Both the position numbers and the translations under genes were made by a program. A DNA stretch of 64,000 nt from DATJLY01 sp963773665 (GTDB lineage Bacteria > Pseudomonadota > Alphaproteobacteria > ATCC43930 > CGMCC-115725): the NCBI GenBank assembly GCA_963773665.1, contig CAVZBZ010000003.1, positions 1-64,000 on the forward strand, written 5' to 3'. The first letter of the stretch is position 1. Every line of letters starts with the position of its first letter. Below, in pieces: positions 30,816 through 39,305 of the stretch. The notes beneath the pieces were generated by a model. The model had not been told where the DNA came from, did no database searches, and saw only the letters and a program-made list of their open reading frames with translations.

Positions 30816-31373
30816 TCAGAACAGACGTTCCGGCACTTCGATCACATCGTCCGGCTCAATCGGCGTCGCGCCCAGCGCCTTGGCCTTCTCGCCGTGGCGC
30901 TGCACGATCACGTAGGTCTGGTTGGCGCGATAGGTGAAGCCGCCCGCCGTGGCGATGGCGTTCAGCACCTTCATGCCGCTGGCATAGGGATATTCGCCGG
31001 GCTTCGCGACCTCGCCGTAGATGTAGAACGGCCGGTATTTCGCGATCGCGACATTGACCTTGGGATTGCGGATATAGCCCTGGGCCAGCTTCGCCGAGAT
31101 CTCCCTCTCGAGCTGGACCCGCGTCAGGCCCGCGGCCTTCACGTCGCCGATCAGCGGAATCGAAACGGTGCCGCTGTCGGTGACGGGGTAATCGCCGGTC
31201 AGGTCCTCGGCGCCGACCACCTTGATGTTGAGCTGGTCGCCGGGGCCGAGCGTGTAGCCCGACAGCTCCACCGTGTTCGCGCCGAGCGTCGGCAGGTTGC
31301 CGCCGCTCGAGCACGCGGCAATCGGCAGCGCCAAGGCCAACGCCGCAAGCGCCATGCGGAGAGGGAATCGCAT
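30816..31373 (-). CDS. Polysaccharide export lipoprotein, Wza/SLBB type (short)
   Basis: A 185-residue outer-membrane lipoprotein: MRFPLRMALAALALALPIAACSSGG with lipobox IAAC. The polysaccharide-export domain (YTLGPGDQLNIKVVGAEDLTGDYPVTDSGTVSIPLIGDV) is followed by one SLBB domain (RPFYIYGEVAKPGEYPYASGMKVLNAIATAGGF) and ends VIEVPERLF. It is shorter than E. coli Wza and lacks its C-terminal membrane helix, as is usual in alphaproteobacterial homologues. Likely part of exopolysaccharide export; no Wzc-type partner is adjacent. Confidence 0.85.
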   Translation of the reverse strand: MRFPLRMALAALALALPIAACSSGGNLPTLGANTVELSGYTLGPGDQLNIKVVGAEDLTGDYPVTDSGTVSIPLIGDVKAAGLTRVQLEREISAKLAQGYIRNPKVNVAIAKYRPFYIYGEVAKPGEYPYASGMKVLNAIATAGGFTYRANQTYVIVQRHGEKAKALGATPIEPDDVIEVPERLF

Positions 31374-31392
31374 GTGGACAGCTCCTGTTCCG

Positions 31393-31431
31393 CGTCCGCC
31401 GAGGCGAACGGACGGGAACGCGAAGCGTTCC
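31393..31431 (-). other. Double hairpin between the alcohol dehydrogenase and wza-like genes
   Basis: CGTCCG/CGGACG (31393-31414) and the perfect GGAACGC-GAA-GCGTTCC (31415-31431) sit side by side 3' of the dehydrogenase gene and 5' of the lipoprotein gene. There is no U-run. They may terminate the first gene's message weakly or form the leader of the second. Confidence 0.4.
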
Positions 31432-31470
31432 GGCGCACCCCTTCGTGATCCCCTTCCGGTTGAGGCCCCG

Positions 31471-32526
31471 TCAGGGCTTGAGCACGGCGCGGCCGACGAT
31501 GCGCCCGGCCTTGAGCTCGCGCAGCGCCGCCTCGGCCTCGGCCAAGGGCCGCTCGTGGAGCGGCACGGCGCCGACCGCGCCCTCCTCCACCAGCGCCATG
31601 AGCGCGCGGAACTCGGCGAGCGAGCCCACGAACGAGCCCTGGATCGTAAGCGCCCGGATCGGCAGCATCGGCAGCGACAGCGTGATGTCGCCGCCGAACA
31701 GCCCGACGATCACGTACTTGCCGCCGCGCGTCACGGCATCGGTGCCGAGCCGCGCCGAGGCGCTCGAGCCGACGAAGTCGATGGCCGCGGCCAACGGCGC
31801 CTTCGCCGCACTCATCGCCTGCTTCACCGCGTCGGGGGCAGCGGCGTCGATCGTGGCGAGCGCGCCCGCCGCCGTCGCCGCCGCGCGTTTTGCCGGATCG
31901 ATGTCGGCCACTACCGCGCCGTGCGCGCCGAGCGCCTTCATGAGCCCGAGGCACATGAGGCCGAGCCCGCCGGCGCCGATCACCAGGATGGGCTCCTTGC
32001 GATAGACCGCAGGGCCGACCTTGCCCAGGGCCGAGAAGGTGGTGAGGCCCGAGCACGCAAAGGGCGCGGCCTGCGCCGGGCTGAGCCGCCCCAGCGGCAG
32101 CAGGTAGCGGGCATGCGGCGCCAGCACGTAATCGGCGAAGCCGCCCGGGCGCTGGATGCCGAGCGAGCGCGGGCGGTTGCACAGATGCTCGTCGCCGCGC
32201 TGGCAGACGGCGCACTGGCCGCAGCCGATCCAGGGATAGATCACGCGCCGGTCGCCGGCCTTGACCCCTTCCGCCTCGGGTCCGATCGCCGCCACCTCGC
32301 CGGCGATCTCATGGCCCAAGGTGATCGGCGGCACGAGGCCGCGCTCCCTGAGCGCGAGGCGCTTGCCGCCGCCCATGTCGTAAAAGCCGTCCCAGATGTG
32401 CAGGTCGCTGTGGCAGACGCCGGTCGCCAGCACCTTGAGCAGCACCTCGGTTCCCTGCGGCTCGGGGTTCGGGCGGTCCTGCACCGCGAGCGGCTCGCCG
32501 AACTCGACTATGTCGTAGCTGCGCAT
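31471..32526 (-). CDS. Zinc-dependent alcohol dehydrogenase (MDR family)
   Basis: A 351-residue medium-chain alcohol dehydrogenase. The catalytic zinc site is visible in GVCHSDLHIWDG (Cys) and LGHEIAGEV (His-Glu). The structural zinc loop is CGQCAVCQRGDEHLC with four cysteines. The cofactor loop is VIGAGGLGLMCLGLMKALGA, and the Asp after it (ADIDPAK) favours NAD. It begins MRSYDIVEFGEPL. The C-terminus matches NAD-dependent alcohol/aldehyde dehydrogenases active on primary alcohols; the natural substrate is unknown. Confidence 0.88.
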   Translation of the reverse strand: MRSYDIVEFGEPLAVQDRPNPEPQGTEVLLKVLATGVCHSDLHIWDGFYDMGGGKRLALRERGLVPPITLGHEIAGEVAAIGPEAEGVKAGDRRVIYPWIGCGQCAVCQRGDEHLCNRPRSLGIQRPGGFADYVLAPHARYLLPLGRLSPAQAAPFACSGLTTFSALGKVGPAVYRKEPILVIGAGGLGLMCLGLMKALGAHGAVVADIDPAKRAAATAAGALATIDAAAPDAVKQAMSAAKAPLAAAIDFVGSSASARLGTDAVTRGGKYVIVGLFGGDITLSLPMLPIRALTIQGSFVGSLAEFRALMALVEEGAVGAVPLHERPLAEAEAALRELKAGRIVGRAVLKP

Positions 32527-32619
32527 CTTTGGCCTCCCTTGGCGCAAGTATAGACGGCCGGTTCGCGGGCTCCAGGTTTCTATGTAAGATACTGATTTAA
32601 CATAATCTTTTGCCAAACA

Positions 32620-32815
32620 GGTGGATTTGGGTTCGTTTCGCAATTTCGCTCCGGACCGGCGTCCGCGCCGGCGGGATTGGGTTCGTTTGGCAAATTCGCG
32701 ATTGCCACCGTCGCAGCGCTCCCGGCGGCGGCGCCGAAATTGGGTTCGTTCGGCAAACCCGCCGCGGCTTGGCGCTGGCGCGCCGAGATTGGGTTCGTTT
32801 GCGGAATTTGCGCTC
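32620..32815. repeat. Cluster B of degenerate TTGGGTTCGTT direct repeats
   Basis: Four copies with the core TTGGGTTCGTT start at 32627, 32677, 32740 and 32789 (spacing 50, 63 and 49 bp). Each is followed by an AATTTGC- or AAATTCG-like end. The unit is the same as cluster A at the window start. The remaining gap, about 32815-32953, has moderate GC, no repeat and no recognisable gene. The cluster marks the left edge of an accessory-looking segment. Confidence 0.75.
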
Positions 32816-32953
32816 CGCCTTCTTCACCGTTGAACGTATTACGCGTACATACCGCTTCGCCGGAGCGCCGTCAAGATCGCGGCGCGGTTTGCGCTTGCTC
32901 CTGCGGTAGAAGGCATGGTCTTCATTTAGACGGAAAAGCATCTTGCCGCGGGA

Positions 32954-33652
32954 ATGACGCCCCAAGAGTTCTACGCCCAATGGCATGGCTCGACCCGTAG
33001 CGAACGGTCGGCGGCGCACGAGCATTTCCTCGGCCTGTGCGAACTCCTCGAGGTGCCGAAGCCGGCCGAAGCCGATCCGCGCGGCGCGGACTACACGTTC
33101 GAGAAGCTGACGAAGCGGCTGGGGCGCGGGCGCGGCTATGCCGACGTGTGGAAGAAGCATTGCTTCGCCTGGGAATACAAGGGGCCGCGCAAGAACCTCG
33201 TCGAGGCGTACGCGCAGCTCAAGCAATATGCCGACGATCTCGAAAACCCGCCGCTGCTGATCGTTTCGGACACGCAGGAAATCCGCATCCATACCAACTG
33301 GACCAACACGGTCGCCGAGGAGCATGTCGTCAAGCTCGCCGACCTGAACGACCCGGATATGCGGCGGATGCTCAAAGCGTGCTTCGAGCATCCCGAGCGG
33401 CTGAAGCCGACCGGCACGCCCGAAACCCTGACCGCGCGCGCCGCCGCGAAATTCGGCGAGATCGCCCAAGGTCTGCGCCGGAATCACGACCCCCAGCGCG
33501 TCGCCCATTTCGTCAACAAGCTCGTCTTCTGCCTGTTCGCCGAGGACATCGATCTCCTGCCCGACCGTATCTTCGCCGACATCATCGCCGAAGCGATCGC
33601 GCAGCATCGCCTCGAACGGCTTCGTATCGATAGAGATCGTGTCTGGACTTGA
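32954..33652 (+). pseudogene. Truncated MmeI-type DNA methyltransferase/restriction gene (5' part only)
   Basis: A 232-residue fragment matching the N-terminal and helical domains of MmeI-like class I SAM-dependent methyltransferases, normally about 900-1000 residues. MTPQEFYAQWHGSTRSERSA opens the family; FAWEYKGPRKNLVEAYAQLKQY contains the WEYK-type nuclease region; then LENPPLLIVSDTQEIRIHTN and RVAHFVNKLVFCLFAEDIDLLP. After LPDRIFADIIAEAIAQH the similarity stops and the frame ends. No methyltransferase motifs (FxGxG, NPPF) follow in any frame. It is a deletion remnant, not a working system. Confidence 0.8.
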
Positions 33653-33744
33653 GATTTTGAGCGTCGCAGAATTCGATCTTGGGGGAGGGACGAGTCTTTC
33701 AACGTCGAGAGGGGAGCTGGTAATGCTCCGCCGAGCTGACCGCA

Positions 33745-36069
33745 TTGCCCGCGACTGATGGCACCGTTCCTGCCGGTCTCTCGAGTGCCGAGGCGCGCCG
33801 CCGGCTTGCCGAATTCGGCCCGAACGCGACGCCCGATCCCGCCGTCCATCCGGTTCGCCTTGTGCTGGGCAAGTTCGTGGCGCCGGTTCCCTGCCTGCTC
33901 GAGGCGGCGATCGTGCTGCAGCTTTTCCTCGGGGAATACATCGAGGCGAGCGTCATTGCGGTGCTGCTCATTTTCAACGCCGTGCTGGGCCTCCTGCACG
34001 AGGGCCGCGCTCAGGCGACCGTCGCGGCGCTCAAATCCCGGCTCGCGCTGTGGGCGAGCGTGCGGCGCGACGGCGCGTGGACCAACATTCCCGCCGCCGA
34101 GCTCGTTGCCGGCGACGTGGTCAAGCTTTCGCTTGGCAGTGTCGTCGCTGCGGACGTGCGCCTTTTGGCCGGCAACGTCCTGCTCGATCAATCGACGATC
34201 ACCGGCAAGTCGCTGCCGATCGAGGCGGGAGCGGGCGTCGAGACCTATGCCGGCGCGCTGATCAGGCGCGGCGAAGCCGTCGCCGAGGTTGTTGCGACGG
34301 GCATCAGGACGAAGTTCGGGAAGACGGCGGAACTGGTGCGCACCGCCCATGTCGTGAGCGCGCAACAGAAGGCGATCTTCCGGGTTGTGCGCAATCTCGC
34401 CGCGGTGAACGGCATCGTCGTCGCGGTGCTCATCGCCTATGCCTGTTTCATTTCCCTGCCGATCCCGCAGTTCATCCCGCTGATCCTGGTCGCCGTGCTG
34501 GCGACGGTTCCGGTCGCATTGCCGGCGACGTTTACGCTTGCGACCGCGCTCGGCGCACAGGCGCTGGCCAAGCAAGGCGTGCTGCCGACCCGCCTTTCAG
34601 CGGTTGACGAGGCGGCGTCGATGGACGTGCTGTGCGCGGACAAGACCGGAACGCTGACGCGCAACGAGCTCGCGGTGACTGCCGTCCGCACCCTATCCGG
34701 CTTTGACGAGGCGCAGGTGCTGGGATTCGCGGCGCTGGCGAGCTCCGATGGCGGCCAGGATCCGGTCGACCATGCGGTGCGCGCCGCCGCCCGGCGCGAC
34801 GCCCCCGATCTGCCGAAATTGCTGAAGTTCATGCCGTTCGATCCGGCGACGAAAATGTCGGAGGCGGCGGTCGTCGATGCGAGCGGCGCCAGCCTCCGCG
34901 TGGTGAAGGGCGCATTCGCGACGGTCGCGGCACTGTGCGAGCCCTCGCCGGCCGCGGCGGAGGCGGAGAACGCGCTCGAGCTGCAGGGCTTCCGGGTGCT
35001 CGCCGTCGCGATCGGGACATCCGCGGCGATCCGGCTTGCCGGCTTCCTCGCGCTCAGCGATCTGCCGCGTGCCGACGCGGCGCCGTGCATCGCGGAGCTG
35101 CGCCGGCTCGGCGTCGATGTCGTCATCATCACCGGCGATGCGCCGGCGACGGCTGGCGTGATCGCCCGGGACGTTGGCGTATCGGGCGCGATCCACCCGC
35201 CCGGTCCGATCCGCGACAACGTCCGGGCCGACGAGTTCGCGGTGTTCGCGGGTGCGTTTCCGGAAGACAAGTTCCGTCTGGTCAAGGCGTTCCAGCGCGC
35301 GGGCCACACGGTCGGCATGTGCGGCGACGGCGCCAACGACGCGCCGGCGCTGCGCCAGGCCCAGATCGGCATCGCCGTGTCGACCGCAACCAACGTCGCG
35401 AAATCAGCGGCGGGGATCGTCCTCACCGAACCGGGACTTGCCGGAATCGTCGCCTCCGTGCGCGAAGGCCGGGTGACGTTCCAACGCATCCTGACCTATA
35501 CGCTGCGCTCGCTCGTGAACAAGGTCCGGCAGGTCCTTTTTCTCACGATCGGCCTGATCATGACCGGACACGCGATCCTGACGCCCATGCTGATGGTGCT
35601 GTCGATGATCACGGGCGATTTCCTCGCCATGTCCTCCACGACCGACAACGTGGAGCCTTCTCCCCTGCCGAACGCGTGGCGGATCGGCAGCCTGACGGTT
35701 GCGGGCGCGATCCTGGGACTGTGCGATCTCGCCTTCTGCGCCGGCGTGCTGGCGATCGGAAAGTATCGGTTTGGGCTTTCCATCGAAGCCTTGCAAACGC
35801 TGACGCTGGTCACGCTGGTGTTCAACGGCCAGGCGGTCTTCTACGTGGTGCGCGAGCGCCGGCGACTCTGGTCGTCCCGCCCGAGCCTCATCGTCGTCCT
35901 GTCGTCCGTTGCGGATGTCCTGATCATTCCGACATTGGCCATTCGCGGGGTGCTCATGGCACCGTTGCCGGCTTCGATCGTCGCGGGGAGCTTCGTCACC
36001 GCGATCGTGCTGGCCTTTGTGCTCGATGTCGTGAAGGCGGCGGTCTTCGGTCGGCTTGAGATGGTGTAG
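33745..36069 (+). CDS. P-type H+-ATPase-like cation pump (P3A) with altered TGES motif
   Basis: A 774-residue P-type ATPase. The N-terminus GLSSAEARRRLAEFGPNATPD and length match bacterial plasma-membrane proton pumps. The phosphorylation motif is CADKTGTLTRNEL, the nucleotide motifs are VVKGAF and IITGDAPAT, and the hinge is GDGANDAPAL. The M6 segment MITGDFLAMSSTTDNVEPSP keeps the Asp aligned with the proton-binding residue of plant pumps. The actuator motif reads STITGKSLPIE, with the catalytic Glu of TGES replaced by Lys, which should impair dephosphorylation. The start TTG is uncertain; an ATG with a better ribosome site lies 22 bp upstream in another frame. Confidence 0.8.
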   Translation: MPATDGTVPAGLSSAEARRRLAEFGPNATPDPAVHPVRLVLGKFVAPVPCLLEAAIVLQLFLGEYIEASVIAVLLIFNAVLGLLHEGRAQATVAALKSRLALWASVRRDGAWTNIPAAELVAGDVVKLSLGSVVAADVRLLAGNVLLDQSTITGKSLPIEAGAGVETYAGALIRRGEAVAEVVATGIRTKFGKTAELVRTAHVVSAQQKAIFRVVRNLAAVNGIVVAVLIAYACFISLPIPQFIPLILVAVLATVPVALPATFTLATALGAQALAKQGVLPTRLSAVDEAASMDVLCADKTGTLTRNELAVTAVRTLSGFDEAQVLGFAALASSDGGQDPVDHAVRAAARRDAPDLPKLLKFMPFDPATKMSEAAVVDASGASLRVVKGAFATVAALCEPSPAAAEAENALELQGFRVLAVAIGTSAAIRLAGFLALSDLPRADAAPCIAELRRLGVDVVIITGDAPATAGVIARDVGVSGAIHPPGPIRDNVRADEFAVFAGAFPEDKFRLVKAFQRAGHTVGMCGDGANDAPALRQAQIGIAVSTATNVAKSAAGIVLTEPGLAGIVASVREGRVTFQRILTYTLRSLVNKVRQVLFLTIGLIMTGHAILTPMLMVLSMITGDFLAMSSTTDNVEPSPLPNAWRIGSLTVAGAILGLCDLAFCAGVLAIGKYRFGLSIEALQTLTLVTLVFNGQAVFYVVRERRRLWSSRPSLIVVLSSVADVLIIPTLAIRGVLMAPLPASIVAGSFVTAIVLAFVLDVVKAAVFGRLEMV

Positions 36070-36192
36070 TCTCAACAATATCCCGGAAATTATGGGCCCG
36101 TTCAGGCGCCGCACGTCCGAGTTGGGTCCACAAGGCGGAATTTGGCTGGGCTTGGCATCGGCCCGGCTTCATGCCGCGTGTGAGCCCGTAAC

Positions 36193-37359
36193 CTAGAGCG
36201 GCGCGCCGCCGGCCTTGCTCACGGGCTCCCAGGTGTCGGCCTTTGGGCTCCAGCGCGTCACCACGCCGTCGCTGATGTCGAGGCCGCGCTGCGGCACCTT
36301 GACGAAGTCATAGATGCCGTCAACGCCCGGCAGGTCCTTCTGCCCGGCGATGAAATCGCGCACCTGCTCGGCCGTGGCGCCGGGCCCGAACTTGCGCAGC
36401 GCCGCGATCGTCGTCATCGCCGCGTCCCACGCCAGGTCGTTGGACTGGTCGGGCCTGATGCCGGCCTTGGCGAAGGCGCCGAAATAAACCTTGTGCGCGG
36501 CGGCCACGCCGGGCGGCAGCCGGCTCTGGTCCTTCTCCACCCAACGCGGCGCTGCGATCAGCAGCTCCTTCGGCAGGAACGAGGCGTACTGCTTCATCTG
36601 CGCGTAGGTCATGTTGCCCGCGGTCGTGACCACCGGCACGTCGAGCCCGGCCTGCACGATGCCCTGGAAGATCGTCCCGATCGGCGTGCCGGTGCTCCAG
36701 GCGATGAAGGCCTGGGGATTGGCCGCCTTGACGGTCTCGAGCTGCGCCGCGACGCTCACGTCGGTAATGCCGAAATGCACGGTGGCGACGACCTGCATAT
36801 CCTTGTTCTCGGGCAGCGCGAGCGCGGCCTTGACGCCGTTCTCGGCGTCCTGCCCGGTGGCGTCGCTGCTGAACATGAGGGCGAGCCGCGTCCACCCCTT
36901 GAGCCGGAGATAGCGCACCGAGGCGGCGATCAGGTCGAGCGTCGAGATGCTGGCGCTGAAGACATAGCCCTTCTCGGGATGGATGCCGGGCGAGAAGCAG
37001 TATTCGACCGGCCCGTTCGCCATCAGGGGCGCCATGGCGCGGCAGCTCGCGACCAGCGACGAGCCCAGGATCACCGCCGGCTTCTTGGCGATGAGGCCGT
37101 TCGTCAGCTGCACCGAGATCTGCGGATTCGACTGGTCGTCGTGGAACACGAGTTCGAGTTTTTCGTCCTTGATGCCGCCGGTGTCGTTGATCACCTTCTC
37201 GACCAGCTCGAGCGACTGCTGTTCGCCCTTGCCGAGAAAGGCCGCACCGCCCGTCAGCGGCAACATCACGTCGATGACGTAAGGGCCCGCGGCCCGCGCC
37301 GGCAGCGCCGCCGCGAGAAGAAGTGCGAGCGCGCCCGGAATGGGCAGTGTCTTCCTCAT
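36193..37359 (-). CDS. Periplasmic binding protein of branched-chain amino acid type
   Basis: A 388-residue periplasmic protein (signal peptide MRKTLPIPGALALLLAAALPARA) of the Leu/Ile/Val-binding family. YVIDVMLPLTGGAAFLGKGEQQSLELVEKVI is the typical opening, and the bilobed fold continues through LELVFHDDQSNPQ and FIAWSTGTPIGTIFQGI. The ligand may be an amino acid, amide or aromatic acid. No LivH/M/G/F transporter genes are adjacent, so it is an orphan here. Its start codon lies 129 bp from the divergent TenA-like gene. Confidence 0.85.
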   Translation of the reverse strand: MRKTLPIPGALALLLAAALPARAAGPYVIDVMLPLTGGAAFLGKGEQQSLELVEKVINDTGGIKDEKLELVFHDDQSNPQISVQLTNGLIAKKPAVILGSSLVASCRAMAPLMANGPVEYCFSPGIHPEKGYVFSASISTLDLIAASVRYLRLKGWTRLALMFSSDATGQDAENGVKAALALPENKDMQVVATVHFGITDVSVAAQLETVKAANPQAFIAWSTGTPIGTIFQGIVQAGLDVPVVTTAGNMTYAQMKQYASFLPKELLIAAPRWVEKDQSRLPPGVAAAHKVYFGAFAKAGIRPDQSNDLAWDAAMTTIAALRKFGPGATAEQVRDFIAGQKDLPGVDGIYDFVKVPQRGLDISDGVVTRWSPKADTWEPVSKAGGAPL

Positions 37360-37487
37360 TTCCGTCCTCCCCGTCGGATTTGTTTTGTTACCAATGAAAC
37401 TATTACGGGCGCGCCCCCCTTGGCAAGCGCGGCGATGACGGGGCGATGCCGGCGGATTACACTCGGGCGGCAACAGGGAGAAGCGTC

Positions 37488-38240
37488 ATGGCAGGCAGCA
37501 TCGGGCGCGAGACGGCGGAAAAAGTGGTCGCGATCCGCGAGAAGTGGCACACCAAGAACCATCCGTTCTTTCTCGACTTCGCCGCCGGGAAATTCGGGCT
37601 TGGGCCGGTCGCGGCGATGATGGTGCAGCATTACCAGCACGTGCGCCGCGTGCTGCCGGTGCAAGGCATCGCCTACTATCGCGCCAACGAGGGCGAGGCG
37701 AGGCGCTTCATCCTCGAGAACCTCGCCGAGGAAGAGGGCATCATGGCCGGGCCCGGCGAAGGCAGGGTTGCGCACGATCACATGGAGATGATCTTTCGCT
37801 TCTGCCGCGCAGCAGGACTCGCCGACGACGAGATCAAGCGCACGCGGCAGCTTACGACATGGCGCGCGCGCTCGTACTTCTACATCACCACCGTGCGCGA
37901 CGAGACGTTCGGCGTGGTGGTCGCGATGCAATCGACGCAGGAAGGACAGCAGCCCGCCTTGAACGGCGAGCGCATGCTGCCCGCCTTCAAGAAATATCAC
38001 GGCTTCGAGCTCGACCATCCGACGATCGAGTTCTTCGCCGAGCATTACATCGCCGACGCCGACCATTCGAGCCGGCAGATCGACCTCGTGGCGAAGCTCG
38101 TCAACAACGAGGCGACGGCAAAGCGCGCGCTCGAAGTGGCCGAGACGGCGGTCCGGACGCGCTGGGACTGCATCACCGAGATCTACCGGCGCGAAGTGCT
38201 GCACCAAGCCGATCCGCTGCCGCCCGGCGAGGCGGCGTGA
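37488..38240 (+). CDS. TenA/PqqC-like iron-containing redox enzyme family protein
   Basis: A 250-residue all-helical protein of the haem-oxygenase-like fold. KNHPFFLDFAAGKFGLGPVAAMMVQHYQHVRRVLPVQG, ENLAEEEGI, HDHMEMIFRFCRAAGL and FFAEHYIADADHSSRQ carry His/Glu residues spaced like those in HDO-type diiron oxidases and PqqC. Function unknown; it is not a clear thiaminase (no adjacent thi genes) or PqqC (no pqq genes). AGGGAGAAG precedes the ATG. Its stop overlaps the next start (GTGA). Confidence 0.7.
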   Translation: MAGSIGRETAEKVVAIREKWHTKNHPFFLDFAAGKFGLGPVAAMMVQHYQHVRRVLPVQGIAYYRANEGEARRFILENLAEEEGIMAGPGEGRVAHDHMEMIFRFCRAAGLADDEIKRTRQLTTWRARSYFYITTVRDETFGVVVAMQSTQEGQQPALNGERMLPAFKKYHGFELDHPTIEFFAEHYIADADHSSRQIDLVAKLVNNEATAKRALEVAETAVRTRWDCITEIYRREVLHQADPLPPGEAA

Positions 38241-39250
38241 AGCCAATTCACATCGCCCGCGCGCTCGTCCTTCTCGCAGCGCTTGCGCTGTCGATCGGCG
38301 CCGCCAAAGCCCAGGATTTCTATCGCGGGCGGACGGTCAATCTTTATGTGGGCTTCGGCGTCGGCGGCACCTATGACCTGTACGGCCGCGCCGTGGCGGC
38401 GCATTTGGGCAAGCACATCCCCGGCAATCCGACGGTCGTGGCGGTCAACATGCCGGGCGCGGGCGGAATTGCAGCGGCCAATTACATGTATCGCGTGGCG
38501 CCGAAGGACGGCACGGCGATCGCCATTACCGCGCAGAGCGTCGCGACCGACCAGCTGTTCGGCGTCGAGGGCATCCAGTACGACGTGCGCCGGTTCATCT
38601 GGATCGGCCGGATCACGCCGGTCGAGACGATCTTCTTCACCTGGCATAGCTCGCCCACCAGGAATTTCGCCGACGCGCAGCATCGCGAGACGACGATCGG
38701 ATCGAGCGGGTCGGGCGACACGGTCGATCCGCCGCGCGCGCTCAACGCCTATGCGGGCGCGCATTTCAAGATGGTGCTGGGCTATCGCGGCTCGAACGAT
38801 GTGGCGCTTGCGGTCGAGCGCGGCGAGGTCGATGGCGGCTACGCGCTGTGGTCGGACTTAAAATTCCGCAATGCCGAGTGGCTCGAAAAGAAACTCGTCA
38901 ACCTTCTGTTCTTCATGGCGGACCGGCATCCGCGGCTGGCGCCCGACGTGCCGCTCGGCACCGAGCTTGCGCCGACCGCGGAAGGGAAGGCCATCCTCGG
39001 CCTCTTCACTGCGCCCAACGTGATCGGCCGCTCGATCCTCACGACGCCCGACGTTCCCGCCGACCGCGTCGCGGTGCTGCGCCAGGCTTTCGCCGCGACG
39101 CTCGACGATCCCGATTTCCGCGCCGACGCGCAGAAAATCGGCCTTGTCCCCGAATTGATGAGCGGCGACGAGTTGGGCGAGCGCGTGCGCACGCTGATGG
39201 CGACGCCCGCCGATCTCGTGCAGAAGGCGCAGGCGATCCGAAGGCAGTAG
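38237..39250 (+). CDS. Tripartite tricarboxylate transporter-type (Bug) substrate-binding protein
   Basis: A 337-residue periplasmic protein with signal peptide (ARALVLLAALALSIGAAKAQ). FYRGRTVNLYVGFGVGGTYDLYGRAVAAHLGKHIPGNP and VVAVNMPGAGGIAAANYMY are the hallmark of the TctC/Bug family, which binds carboxylates such as citrate analogues. The GTG start overlaps the TenA-like stop, so the two are translationally coupled. TctA/TctB membrane genes are absent here; Bug proteins are often orphans, sometimes acting as sensors. Confidence 0.85.
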   Translation: MKPIHIARALVLLAALALSIGAAKAQDFYRGRTVNLYVGFGVGGTYDLYGRAVAAHLGKHIPGNPTVVAVNMPGAGGIAAANYMYRVAPKDGTAIAITAQSVATDQLFGVEGIQYDVRRFIWIGRITPVETIFFTWHSSPTRNFADAQHRETTIGSSGSGDTVDPPRALNAYAGAHFKMVLGYRGSNDVALAVERGEVDGGYALWSDLKFRNAEWLEKKLVNLLFFMADRHPRLAPDVPLGTELAPTAEGKAILGLFTAPNVIGRSILTTPDVPADRVAVLRQAFAATLDDPDFRADAQKIGLVPELMSGDELGERVRTLMATPADLVQKAQAIRRQ

Positions 39251-39260
39251 TGAACCAAAC

Positions 39261-39290
39261 CCGTCGTCCCCGCGAAAGCGGGGAGACGAG
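39261..39290. repeat. GTCGTCCCCGCGAAAGCGGGG palindromic repeat
   Basis: The perfect stem TCCCCGC-GAAA-GCGGGGA with a GAAA tetraloop lies between two convergent genes. It is the same family as the compound element near 25.46 kb and could serve both transcripts as a 3' end structure. Confidence 0.55.
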
Positions 39291-39305
39291 AGGCTTATTG
39301 GCGCC

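Noticed and set aside
32597..32950. Minus-strand open frame through repeat cluster B
   Set aside because: Its peptides (KRTQS, TNPI) are translated repeats; the rest has no recognisable similarity.
36070..36192. Possible RNA gene or promoter in the gap after the P-type ATPase
   Set aside because: No stable stem, no promoter consensus and no repeat was seen.
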